Positions 39,401-53,200 of a DNA stretch of 64,000 nt are shown here, piece by piece (the first letter of the stretch is position 1; the number at the start of each line of letters is the position of its first letter). The notes beneath the pieces were generated by a model that was not told the origin of the DNA, searched no databases, and worked only from the letters and a program-made list of their open reading frames with translations. The position numbers and the translations under genes were made by a program. This DNA is from Ophiura sarsii (taxonomy: Eukaryota; Echinodermata; Ophiuroidea; Amphilepidida; Ophiuridae), in the NCBI GenBank assembly GCA_035610835.1, contig CM069446.1, forward strand, positions 3,053,001 to 3,117,000, written 5' to 3'.

Positions 39401-42400
39401 GAAATGCCAAGCCCATCTGATTTTCTTGGCATGAACATAAAATCTCTATTGCTGGATTTATTGAGCCCAAACAATGTCCTGATATGATGAACAATACGGT
39501 CCTCAAACCCAGACAACTGGACAAGAGGTATTGAGAGGTTATACAGATAAAAATTTAGTTTGGACATCACCATAACGTTAATGGCTTCAAGTTTGGCGTC
39601 TATAGGTAAAACAGAGTTTGATATTTGCGACATTGTTTTCGAAAGATCGTCAAAAACCTTTTCTTGGATTTTTAGCTTGATTTTATTTGTGTCATCCCTT
39701 TTGTTCCAGTTATTACCGGTTCTCCGGCCATGCAAAATTGCACACTTACGATGTTTAATCCTCATACCAGATATATTTAAGAATGCTTCTGTTTTGATAC
39801 CCATTTCAAGCATTGAGGCTTCATCCATGGTTGCCAGCACGATATCGTCAACGTATCCTTGGACCTTGTTTGGTGTAATACATATACAACATACGGCAAA
39901 TATAGTAAGATTACTGATTACGCCCTCCACAACCAAGGGCGTCACGAAACTGACCACTTCCGGTCAGTTTTCCGGCAAAACAACAACAGCCGATCAGTAG
40001 CTTTGAGAAAGCTGGTCGTTGACCAGCGAAACTGTCAGCTTGGAAAAAAACACGTAAGTTTTTTAATATATCTGATATTGGTCTTGCCAAAAACCCTTAC
40101 TACTTCATGATTATCAACAGACCTGATAATCTATTTACAGCTTTTCCACAGATTTATACACATAAAGCAATGTTGTCTTATTATACAAAGTCCTTTAATC
40201 ATCTGGCAACCAGCGCAATTTAGTAAACAATGGTGAAAACATATGCAAAACACAAAAACAAGACCCTATATACTGATACATACCCTGATTGGTTCCCCAT
40301 GATAATTAAACACAGTCGCAACTAAAGCCACCTGCTCCATACGCATAACAGAGTACGGCAAAGTCACATCGATAAAGTGCTCGCGTCTCACTGTAATCTC
40401 CATGGGTTCGGCGACGCACATACCATGAAGCGGTGACACACCCGTCGCCTGGATAATCCATGTTGTGATACTATCTGGGAGGGAGATTGGGTAGATAGTG
40501 GATGTTGCGTCACTGCGGGAAGAACAAGAAGAAATCAAATTCAATTGTTGACCTTTGACATTATATTCTATATCACAAATGAGTCAGATATCGGTTCCTT
40601 GGTCTTATTCCATTTCACGTCATATCATCATTAATTAATTAACTTTGACACTAACACTTGAATTCAGATTGATATGTGTGAAATGTTATAAAAGTCATTT
40701 GCTGTGTCTTGTTTTAATTTCCCTTACAGGTTGATTGATGTCAACTACTTGTAATGTTTTATAGTGACGTATTGGAATTGTTCAGCTTGATAGACTTAAA
40801 GAGATTGCTGAGAAAAATGAAATTTGGAAAAGTAGGAATTGTTTCAATAGATAAGGTACATAGGAACCCTGAAGTGTAATAATTTATGAGAAAACGGTTA
40901 GATAATGGCGCTAGATTGAAATTTGGTTGAAGCAAGTTTGGTGGTGAGTGATGCTGATTTTGTCGATGTGATCTACATTGAAATTACCCAATTGTGAAAT
41001 TGTACATGATACGCGGCGAATTAAAAGGGCACAGAGAGATTTATCAAAAATGAAATTCAACATTGTTACCTTGTCTAGATAGATGATTTACATGGAAACT
41101 CTCTCATGTAAGATTTTTTTCCAAAAAAATCAGTACAAATGAAAAATGAAGACATTTTCTCAGCATTTCCGAAGATAAACTAGTGTTTTCACTTGTTTTG
41201 TATTTTGTTTAAAAATCACTACCAATTGAATCAGGGAGGTCATGACTATGCATCACGCAACAAGCCATGGGTGGTCTTCAAGGTTATTTTGAATAAACAT
41301 GAAACAAATAAGAAAGAAGCCATCTGTGGCCTTTTAGATGAATTTGGGTAGTTTCGATGTGATCTCATCGAAATTCAGAACGCTATAAAATCCATGAATT
41401 TTACATGAAATACTGCAAATTAAGCTCTATAATTTTAGGCGGTAATTAGTATGTATATAACCATAACGTATATGTGAAAAATCCAACTTCTGAAAACATT
41501 GAGGGCTCCCTTCATGAATGATCTCTTAGTGCCCCTTTAAGGTAAACGGTTTCAGATGTTAGTTAATATGCCTAAGTATACGTAGGTGCAAACAACCTGA
41601 TTTCAAGACAAATTGAGGGCGCACTCCCATACGTATCTCTCAATGCCCCTTTAATACAATCTTTTCTTTACGATCTTTTCTTTTCTCATCTGTTCATCTT
41701 ATTTTCATGGTTTTGACCGTTTGAAGCAATAAGCCTTCCGAATGTTGACATTTTACGGAGACGAACTGTGTGAGATTACCATTGAAATGCGGTAAAAATC
41801 GTATTAAATATCAATATACTTCTATAGCAGAGCGGCGGCTCCCATAAGCGTGACACCCTATCATGCTCACAACGTAAAGGTAACCAAAATAAGTTGATTG
41901 GATCTGATAATTATTATCAGGAAACTTGTTGTAGTGTCATGCTTTAAAAGAAAACGTCACTAAGCTTTTATAGCTGTACTCAAAATCCCTTTTTATTTTG
42001 CATATAGCGTATAATGAATTTTGTATAGGCCAATGTTAACATGTTGCAATACTAGTATACAACATTAAAAGGCCACAATCTGGCTAAAAGAATTACCGTG
42101 TATAATACAGGCTGTCCCAAAATGATTAGTACCCATCGATGTCCAAAGTTCAATAATTGTTGTCATCATCAAAATCGATGGGATTAGGTCTGGTTTTTGT
42201 ACTTCATCTTTGTCATACTGTACCCTGGATCCCCGGCCCAACTTATCCATAGGTGCAGGTACAGGCAAATCCATTGCCGTCCGTAACCGTAAGCTCAACA
42301 CATTGCATTGTCGCTCTGTTATGGCATAAGGTAAATAACGATCAACACACTGTAGCTGAGATACCGCATCGAACGCTGAATGCATTGTCGCGCTGCCATA

Positions 42401-45400
42401 GCTACGGCACGATGGGGAGCGCGATATGGAGCGCGATATGACATGCGTGCATGTGCGTGTGAAGTCCGGTGCTGTGGTTAGCGCAGATACATGTGTAGTT
42501 TGTGCCAATCAGCAAATTTGTTATCATTCTAAGCGTGACGCTGGCTTGATCAAATTTATTTGTGGATCTATTTTGTGTCAATCATGAATATGCATGACTT
42601 TTATGCCAGCAAATCAGCTTTGAGTTGAAATCGGCGCGTACCTGCATCTATGGATAAGTTGTGTGGAGCCCATTGATGCAGGGAACCAGCATATCTACCG
42701 CCTTGCAGACTGGACCTTACCAATGCTTACCATGCCAACATCCATTCATTGGTCACATTGACACTGACCTACAAAGTTAACTAAAACGTATTAATGATAT
42801 ATTCCGAATATACATCATTGTTTACGTGACTGCTATCTCCCGTAGACAGAAGTTCAACTTTACTTGACTATGTATCCATTTAAGGGGGACCCAAGGAAGT
42901 TTTTGATGGGATTTGTTGAATTTATCGAGTGCTGTGTTTTTTGAACTATTAATCAAATGCATATAAAAATATACATTTTTGGAAAGGATTTGGGTCAGAG
43001 AATCCATTTTTGACATCAATTTTGACAATTTTTTTTGAGAATTTCACAACCACAAAAATCTTTTTTTTCCTCTCGAACATTTGAGTAAAAAATGCCCAAA
43101 ATTGCTTGATTATACTATTAACACACTAACTTAGTGCCAATTTTATCATATTTTTACCTATAAACTTGTATTATTTGAAATTTTGACAAAATAGTGCCAA
43201 AAATGTGATTTTGTTTACATTTTTTTCACTCTTTAGGCCATCGTCACTAGATTAGTGTCAATAGTATAATCCAGTAATTTTGGGCAATTTTTACTCAAAA
43301 ATAATTTTGTTAGCTTGTCCCAAAAGAATTGGTAAAAAAAGTGATTTTATTTGTGACAGTGATGAGGGTGGGATATGAGAAACGAATTACTTTCTAAATG
43401 GCCATACAAAAGAAAGCTGACCTTATTTTACACTTTAAATTATAGCGTTAGTGAAAAAGATACAATTATACACAAATTGTATCCTGATGAGTTTCAAACT
43501 CAAAACTTTATGTATTAACACCTCCTGGTGTTAACATACATTTCATTAACATACTATACATACGACAAGTTAGCAGCATGTAGACTGATATTGGGTTCAA
43601 TCATGTTTTTATTAGGATTAATTATTAAGATACTTTTTTCGAACTATGGTTTTGGGATCCGTAGCTTTCGGGATCATTGCGAATGAAGGGGTCGCGATGA
43701 TCTCGAAAGCTACGGAGCCCAAAACCATGATTCCAAAAGGTATCTAAATTAATCCTACATGTATACGACAATTTGTGTATATAAATGATATATAAGCAAT
43801 TTCTAGGAACAATGTAAATTTTTCAGATTATATTTCTCTTAACTTACATAATATTCTGACTCTCTGAATAAAGCATGAGTAACCCAGAGGCTCAGAGCCC
43901 AAATTATTTGTTTTGATTTTGGTAACTGGTCAAATAATCCCTCATGAAGTCATCTGGCAGTATCATTTGTCTTTCAAATTAAATTGTAGAGTAGGACCTG
44001 GTAATTTTTCTAGGCCATGATAATCATGAGTATGTTTTTATATGTTTATATGTTTTATATATATTTATATTGTATTTCAAACTGTATAAATCATTCTGCG
44101 AAACACTGTATATCCACACTTACCCCAAGTCCACAAGGTTTTGTTCAAAAAGAAACGACCCCCTGAAGTCCGACCGTACAACCACATCTTTATAATTCAC
44201 TTTCAGAAACTGATCTCCCTGGCTTCCTGAAGAGCGTCCTGTGGCCCGTGATTCCGCCACACAACACTTGTATAATGCCTGGACAATTGGGTCGTTGATT
44301 GGGAGTCCCATGCGAGATATAATACCTAGTTTTCTGTCTTCACAACTCCATCCATCTATGAAACGCTGTCCTTTCTGGCAGTAGTATAATAAGGTAGCGT
44401 CGCTTTGATATCTACTCACTGACGATATTCGGACAGCAAATTAGGAATAAGAATATTCATGAATATTCATTATGTAATAGTTAGGATGTAGAATCAATAA
44501 AAGTGTTTTGAACAGTGCGGGTGATAAGACAACTAAGTAATTGTGCCTCAACCGGGACCACATCCATGTGATACTCATGTGATACCCATGGGATACACAT
44601 GAGATGTGATACTCATGTGACACGCATGTTTTGAATGGTGCGGGTGATAAGAACAATTATATACAGCAGATTCCTGTCATTTGATTGGTTAAAAGTAGGG
44701 TATAATCAAGCTATGCCTTCAATTTCAATATGACGTCATCAAAAACAACTATGCCCGGGCATAGTATTTGTTGATGACGTACACCCCACCACGTTTGACG
44801 AGTCAAGCGATCCGCGACCCGGTTTGAATCATCCGAACCGAGAGTCCCCGATTGATGGGACGTACAAATAATACGGCGAACGCTTTCGTTTTTAACACCC
44901 TGTATATTGTTACCCCGTGATTGACAGCTGACCTTTGACTTTTGGCATTTATTTATTTATCTTAAACATTTTGGTCTTACGTTAGTTTCTGTCCTCGTAG
45001 TATGAACTAACTCATAGAAATGGCTGAAAAATATGCATCGGTTTGTCCTCCCTTGACCTTGTTTGTTTACGAAGAAAGGCATCAAAGTTGTCATTGATTC
45101 ATCTTACAGCCTAATTACAATGTTTCAGCTAGCAGTTTCAAGTTTTGCGGTAATATTAAAATTAGCTTGACAATATGATATCTGAAGCAAAAGTTCATTC
45201 AGAAAAGTTTCAAAATATTGAGGAAAATAGACTGAGGCCAACTTAGATCATTTGGTAGATGCTTTCATTTTATAGCTCTCTGACAGAGAGCTATGATTCA
45301 ATGTTACCCTATGCCTAACTATTTAATTAGCAGTGTTCTTTCAACCAATCAAATGATAACAATCTACACTGCAAAGAGGTTGCTTAAATATTTACTCAAC

Positions 45401-48400
45401 ATTTTACACAACGTTGTTGAAGTATGCAACAGCTCAACAGTTGCGTAAAATTTACCCAACACCGTTGGATAACATGTTTTCACCAACAGTTGAACAATTC
45501 CAGTTACTCAGCAGTTGCACAATTTTAATTACAAAACAGTTGGGTATTTAATATTAATTAACCATTTGTTGGGCATTTTGTGACTGTTGCTCAATTTGTG
45601 AATTGTTTTCATTATATATTGAGCATTTTTGTATAGCAACTGTTGCTTAATTTATCAAATGTAGCCATATGTTGGGTATTTTATTTGTGACAAGTTTTTA
45701 TTATTTTGAGCATTTTTGTATAGCAACACGGGTAGGCAAATAATGTGAATTCTGGGCGATGCATCAGAGCTACATACATCACTTCCTCCCGGTAGTGAAC
45801 CGGTAACTTGCAATGGAAATTCTAGGCGATGCAGCAGAGCTACATACAGCACTATTCCCTTTCGGTAGTGAATCTGTAATTTATTTTAACATGTTATTTA
45901 ACTAGACCTATACATATAATATCTGACATCTCTTATCATTGGTGTTTTTACTGTGAACGTTTGCCAAACGTATTCTTGCTATCTGGGTATGAAGGTATAA
46001 ATAATCCATATTATATAATACATAAAAATATATATGTGATTCTTTTGGTGGAAAATAGATCACATGACATGAACTATTCAGTATATGTCCATGCCGTGTA
46101 TTTTTTGGCTATAAAAATCGACTCAATATTCATCGCTAGTGACGTCGCTATAACACCGCTGAAATGATATTCATAAACAAATATATGTCAATCAAGGATG
46201 GCAATTTTAAACTATTTTGTCAGTGCTAGCGATTTATTCCGTTTTGGATGCAAAGACAGAATAAATCTAATTGTGGTCCTGCGCTGCAAAAAGGTTGCTT
46301 AAATATTTACTCAACATTTTACACAACGTTGTTCAAGTATGCAACCGCTCAACTGTTAAGTAAAATTTGCCCAACACCGTTAGATAACATGTTTTTCACC
46401 AACAGTTGAACAATTCTAGTTACTCAAAAGTTAGGCAATTATATTCACTCAACAGTTCAAGTATGCAACAGCTCACGAAATTGGCTTTTTTGGACAACAG
46501 TTGCCTAAAATTCACATGTGCGTAACTTGCATCAACTGTTGCGTGATTGTTCTCAATGCTCATGCAACAGTTGCCAAAGTGGAATATTTTTACGCAACAT
46601 ATTTTAGCAACAGAAACAGTTTCCACCAACATTTTAAGGACATTGTTTTCGACGAATTGCTCAACGCTGGTGATTTTTTACTTTTATACAACGCCTAACT
46701 TTCTATAATATATTGAATGAATTTTAACACGTCAACCAACGGATAATAAAAGTACTTTTAGCAACGTATTTTAAGCAACCTTTTTGCAGTGTATATAATA
46801 TTTGGTATATAAATCAAATATTGACTGCTTTCATTCGGGTCACCGTTCAAATGATAATCCCGCGGTGAGTTCAAAACCAGACTATGCCAATCGGCTAACA
46901 TCTCAGGACATAGTATGGTATTCGAGATCACCTTGGGCCTATAATTTGAACCATGCCCCTCATTGCAGTCAATATTGGTATACTATGTAATAGTGCCTCC
47001 CCAGGACCGCAACAATGTAATACTCATGTGATACACATGTGACACCCATGTGATACCATGTGATACATGTGATACCCACGTTTTGAACAGTACAGGTGAT
47101 AAGAACAACTATTTAAGTCATAGTGCTGTTTCTCTTGGGGTAACAAAATATACGGACATTCACAAATATTCCCAGATATTTTCACCAAATTCTGCCTCCA
47201 ATTACACCAACTATTTAAAATAACAGCGATTGATATTCATCGTGTATTTTATGGTTTTGAAGTATTAAACAAAATCAAGAAAAATATCATTATATTATAC
47301 ATTAATTTTTGGTCACACCGAAAAGTGTGGAGAGCCATCGTCGATCGGGGACACCTCCGGAGTTAAGAAGTAAGTATACAGGACTGATTCAGAATTTGAT
47401 TCCAACTTACACAGTTCTTGAATAGTTTCTGTTGTTTCCTCCACATTCCGTCTCTTTCTATCATGATTATCGCACCTAAGATCTGTTAATATAACATAAA
47501 CACCATGATTATTTAATATGAATATTCAACACAAACAAGTATTGACATCATATCATGAATATTAAACAATCACCACTAACAAATATTGACATCATAGCAT
47601 GAATATTCAACAATCACCACTAACAAATATGAACATAATCATGAATATTCAACACAAACAAGAATGGAGATCATATCACGAATATTCAACGATAAATCCT
47701 GACAAGTATGAACATCATATCATGTATATTCAACAATCACCACAAACAAGTATGAACATCCTATCATGAATATTTAACACAAACAAGTATGCACATCATA
47801 TCATGAATATTTTAACACAAATAAGACTTGTATGAACATCATGTCATGAATATTCAATAATAAACACAAACAAATTTGAACATCATATCATGAATATTTA
47901 ACACAAACAAATACAAACATCATGTCATGAATATTTAACAATCACAACAAACAAGTATGAACATCCTATCATGAATATTTAACAATAAACCCTGACAGTT
48001 ATGAAAATCATATCATCATAAATATTCAACAATAAACCCTAACAAGAATGGACATCATATCATGAATATTCAGCAAAACAAGTATGAACATCATATCATG
48101 AATATTCAACAATCACCACAAACAAGTATGAACATCATATCATGAATATTAAGCAATAAACCCTGACAATCATGAACATCATATCATAAATAAATATTCA
48201 ACAATAAACCCTAACAAGAATGGACATCATATCATGAATATTCACCACAAACAAGTATGAACATCATATCATTAATATTCAACAATCACCACAAACAAGC
48301 ATGAACATTATATCATGAATATTCAACATACATACATACAACAAGGATTTGTGATGCGCTATTCCCCGGAGGCTCAAAGCACTTACAAAAAATATATACC

Positions 48401-50191
48401 TAAAGTAGCGAACTGCCAAATAAAAAGTGTTTTATTTGTTAACCTAATAACATAAGAACACGATTAAATGGGGAACAAATATGTCTTGAGGGCCGGCCTT
48501 CTTGAAGGCAATATCAGAAAAAGATTGCAAACGACGAGTGTATGATTTTGGTAGAGATGATAAGAGTCAATTGCGATTGTCAAGGCGGGAGAGAATGAGA
48601 GAGCGCACACGTACAGGGTGATGGCAGGTGTCCTTATTAATGAATCTGTGAATGCGTGAGATGTTCCTTAAGTTAAAGGTGACAGTCCAAATAACATTAG
48701 TGATGTGAGTGGCCATAGTCATATTTGAATCGAAGAATGCGCCGGGATGACATTAGTGCTAGAGTTTCCAATCATGAAATTTATTTCTGGTAGACGCTTA
48801 TGACAATAATGAGAAGCATCGATGAAGAATTCAGTTTTAAAGTCTTTAGGTTTCAGTATATTTACATTCATCCAGTTTTTGATGTCAATTATACAGTTTT
48901 GTAGTTTAGAAATGGCATTTGTAAACTCATCAGGTAATGTTCGGTCAAAGGATACATACAGTTGGATGTCACAGCATACACATGATGATTAACCTGATGG
49001 TGATGAGCAATATCTCCAACTAGCTGGAAGAGTATAAATACTATAACCGACAGGGCAACCACAGAGCCCTGAGGTAGAAAATAATAATTAGGAGGTTCAT
49101 CAATAAACCATGACAATTATGAACATCATATCATGAATATTCAACAATAAACACTAACAAGTATGAACATCATATCATGAATATTCACAAAAAATAAACC
49201 CTTACAAGTATGAACATCATATCATAAATATTCAACACAAATGTATAAACATCATATCATAAATATTCAAAACAAACCAGTATGAACATCATATCAGGAA
49301 TATTCAACAATCAGCCCCTACAAGTATGAACATCCTATCATGAATATTCAACACAAACAAGTATGAACATCCTATCATGAATATTCAACACAAACAAGAA
49401 TGGACATCATATCATGAATATTCAACACAAACAAGTATGAACATCATACCATGAATATCAACAATCACCATAAGCAAGTTTGAACATCATATCAGGAATA
49501 TTCAACAATCAGCACTTACAAGTATGAACATCATATCATGAATATTCAACACAAACAAGTATGGACATCATAAATCATGAATATTCAACAATCAGCACTT
49601 ACAGGTCTGAACATACTATCATAAATATTTAACACAGACAAGTATGAACCTCATATCATGAATATTCAACACAAACCAGTATGAACATCCTATCATGAAT
49701 ATTCAACACAAACCAGTATGAACATCCTATCATGAATATTCAAAAAGCTGATTCAACAGATTGGGGCTATACCCCATAGTTCTAATAAATAAGGAACGCG
49801 GGGACCAAATCTATCTTACTGATCCTGGTCATTAAGGTTTGCAGGGGACACCATTTTATTCCAAGCCCAGTCATAATGTCAGCCATAATTGGTGGTTCTA
49901 TTTTAGTCTATGTTACTGATACTGATCACTTAGATTTGCAGGGGTCACCATTTTATTCCAAGCCCAGACATAATGTCGGCCATATTTGGTGGCTCTATAA
50001 ATGCACAGCCAGACAATGTCAGTAAGTTTTCCCGACTAAAATTAAAAAATATATTGACATGTCTACATGAACGGAAAAACACCTGTTCTAAATGACATGT
50101 TTAATCAATGCGGTTGAAAGACCATATTATGTGCCTGATCTGCAATTACAATGAAAAATCATTAACTTTTGTTTTCCTTTCCTCTTTCTTC

Positions 50192-50223
<32 letters not shown>

Positions 50224-53200
50224 GGGGGGTTGGGTGGTGTTTAAAACAAAACTGTAAACATTACCTTCACGTTCATTAGTCTGTAGTTCAGCATTGGTGA
50301 GAACAGTCACACCCGCATTCTGTTTAAAAATACACAAACATTTAAACATAACAGTTAGATCCAAAACGTGGAGCCTATTTCCTGTTTGGTGTTGCGACAA
50401 CTTAAGATCAGAGCGTATGTGTTTTATCAGTGCTTATCTCTTTAGCCATTGTGATCACTGTATTTTAATATTCGAGTTATCTGTGAATTATTAAGTTAAT
50501 TGTGCTTTAGTACAATGTTGATCATTTAAAAATAATAACATACTATTGATATTTTGATGAACGGTAACTATATTTAAACCCGATAATAATTAATATTTCC
50601 CTTGTGGTGGTCTCATTCCTCAACCTGGATTTGAACACTGGACCTCCTGAATTCCAGACAGACACTCTACAAACTGAGCTAACGAGGACAATTGGTATCG
50701 AAACATTCGATATACATCTAAAGGCTTAGGGTTCAACTTCCCATATTTCTCCCGCCTCTCATAGCGACAGGCATAATGGAGAAATTATATAATTCTATCA
50801 AATTAAATTTGAAATCAAAGCTACTTAACTTATAGTACCTGAGGTGGAAGTGATCATTGAAATCAAGCTTTGTGCTGAACATGGTCAATGATTTTATGAG
50901 TTTTAAAATAGGTAAATTTTGGTCAATCTTGGAATTTACCATTTTTACAAACAAAGTCTAAATTTTCTGTCAGAAATGTTCAACTTATAAAATGCAAAAT
51001 TCCTTACGAAGCTAAATAAATGCACCTTTCATGGTAAAATCATACTGTTACACCCTGTTATCTGACATAAATGCTATCATTGGTCACAGGTCACTAATAG
51101 GTATATCAAATAAGGTGGGGCCGTTTCAAAAAATCCTTAAAATCGTGATACGTGTCTCTATTTTAAATAGAAGTTGTCAACAAAAACATAACATTTTTGG
51201 CATCATATTAAAGACAATTTATCCAGCTACCGAATAAAAAAAGGATTAAAGCCACATGTTTAGCAACAGTGAAGTTATCAATCTAAACGTCGAGTGAGTT
51301 AAGGGTGGGGCCGGTGGATGTGGCGCCCATAGGTTTCTACACAAAATAGCGGAAAACTAGAACTTTTGAAATTGTGCCATTTTAAAAGTATACATAGGAA
51401 AGTTTTAATAACATGTGCCTATTACTATGAATAATAATATTGAATTGTTATCTACACATTCTCTACTAGAATATGATGTTCAATTCAGGGAGTGTTCTAA
51501 TGTAAAAAATACACAGTTTTATTCATTTTATTGATTATATAACTAGCATTGTTAATAAAATTATTGTTAATTGTTAATAAATCGCTAATGACAGGTACTT
51601 TCCCTCAAAGTCAGAAAATTGCATATGTTCGTCCTCTCATCAAGAAGCCTAGTTTGGATAAGGACATCTTAAAAAACTACAGACCGATTTCAAACTTAAA
51701 ATTTCTCGGAAAGATGATTGAGAGGATTGTGTCAAAAAGAATATCTGATCATATTAATACCAATTCCTTATCGGATCCATATCAATCTGCATATAAACAA
51801 TATCATGGAACAGAAACCGCTCTTCTCCGAGTTAATAATGACATTCTCACTGCTCTGAACAATGGACAAATTACAGGCTTAATTCTCCTGGATCTAAGTG
51901 CTGCATTTGACACAGTTGACCATAACGTTTTCATCTCTCGTCTTCATGATTATCTTGGCATTCAGGATCTTGCTTTGGATTGGTGCAAATCCTACCTTTC
52001 CAATAGACCCCAATATGTTCGCATTGGTACTGCTACTTCTCATCCCACTGTGCTTGATTATTCTGTTCCACAAGGATCTGTGCTTGGACCTCAATGGTTC
52101 ACTGTTTACACTTACCCTGTCCGTGACATCATTCTTCGCCACAAATTAACCTATCATGTTTACGCTGATGACACACAGCTTTATTTGTCATTTGATTCAT
52201 CTCAACAAAATGCAGACTCTGCCATAGCTACCCATGAACTATGCATCGATGAAATTCGTAAATGGATGAAATCAAACTTCTTAAAGCTAAACGACGAAAA
52301 AACTGAATTTCTACTGTTTGGATCCCCCCACCAATTGTCTAAGATAAACACTGAACACGTACATATTGGCGACTCCAAAATTGCCTCAGTCGCCAAAGCT
52401 CGGAATCTGGGTGCAATTTTCGACTCTTCCATGACTATGAAACCACACATCTCCAATGTCATTCGTTGCTCAGCATTTCAACTACGTAATATCAGCAGAA
52501 TCCGCAAATATCTTAGTCGTGATGCTACAGAACAATTAATTCATTCGTTTATAACCTCTCGTCTTGATAACAACAATGCTCTTCTTTATGGATTACCAGC
52601 TAATGAACTCTATCGTCTTCAGAAAATTCAAAACACTGCAGCTCGCATTCTCTAAAAGACTTACCATATTACGCCAATTTTAAAGGGACTCCATTGGCTC
52701 CCTGTAGCTCAGAGAATTGTTTTCAAAATATTGCTTATTGTATATAAATGTATCAACAATGTTGCCCCATCATATTTATCTGAATTGTTATCAAACTATG
52801 TGCCAACTCGCACTCTTCGTTCTGGACAAATGCAACTTCTTCAAGAAACTATATCTAAGCGCTCTTGGGGAGACAGATCTTTTGCTATAATTGCAGCTCC
52901 TCGTCTCTGGAATGAACTTCCTAACCATATTAAAACTGCAAAAACTGTTACAATCTTCAAAAAACTGTTGAAAACACATCTGATGTCTGAGACATTTTGT
53001 AATAATTAAGTAGTTTTATTGTTGTTTATCGTTTTCTATTATATTGTATTTTATGGTTGTGCCTTGAGCGCTCTTATTTAGAGTGGATATTTGCCTTGTC
53101 ACTATTATTATTATCATTATTATTATTATTAAACAATGGCAAAATCGCAGTCTCTCTATTTCATTTGTGTGACTCTTCGGTCCTTTTCTACCCTGGATAG

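Larger units (their letters stand above)
36990..39880 (-). pseudogene. Dismembered non-LTR retrotransposon with restriction-like endonuclease
   Basis: Minus strand, 5'-truncated just before the RT active site and broken by two insertions. Pieces in order: 39880-39124 (QGYVDDIVLATMD, then thumb-like SKLNFYLYNLSIPLV.., FMPRKSDGLGISNP), 38937-38785 (IDDEVSIVLRTHSAVSNHIK, ARFKSKLSQGRI) and 37590-36990 (HLQLLECNSLLHRYYP, CNLCNNQFDTASHILNGC, then NPDILILDDRNKKAFIVEIS). The C-x2-C-x8-H-x4-C knuckle followed by PD..D...K..(V/I)E(I/V) is the arrangement of R2/R4/NeSL-type LINEs with a C-terminal restriction-like endonuclease. Not functional. Confidence 0.8.
23326..40283. other. 17-kb intron of the C3-like gene
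   Basis: Phase-0 intron between the two MG7 exons. Holds the G-rich array, the Gypsy element and the dismembered LINE, listed separately. 23826-24210 starts and ends with words (GGCATTGAGAG, CTCAATGCCCCTTTAA) shared with 41500-41660, so a dispersed inverted-repeat family is present. Nothing recognised at 24220-25590 (AT-rich) or 39911-40283. Confidence 0.65.
40513..44123. other. Intron of the C3-like gene
   Basis: 3.6 kb, phase 2. Recognised: an inverted-repeat remnant at 41500-41660 (GAGGGCGCACTCCCATACGT, CTCAATGCCCCTTTAA), a stretch at 42105-42150 shared with 9484-9525, the TTAAGGGGGACCCAAGGAAG repeat and a hairpin. Otherwise AT-rich unknown sequence. Confidence 0.65.
44419..47410. other. 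Intron of the C3-like gene
   Basis: 3 kb, phase 1. Holds two small CATGTGATACCCATG clusters, CAACAGTTG-rich repeats and a MITE. A micro-exon for the first anaphylatoxin cysteine pair would have to lie here; I could not find one. Confidence 0.6.
47483..50264. other. Intron of the C3-like gene
   Basis: 2.8 kb, phase 1, almost entirely minisatellite and a nested LINE fragment. 49745-50150 contains two CACCATTTTATTCCAAGCCC copies about 90 bp apart. Confidence 0.7.

Noticed and set aside
39560..40000. 146-codon plus-strand frame
   Set aside because: Antisense to the LINE RT frame, which has recognised motifs.
47469..47475. Alternative acceptor for the furin-site exon (after ..ATCTTAG)
   Set aside because: It also keeps an open frame, but removes RKRR and the conserved cysteine; the upstream acceptor fits the family.
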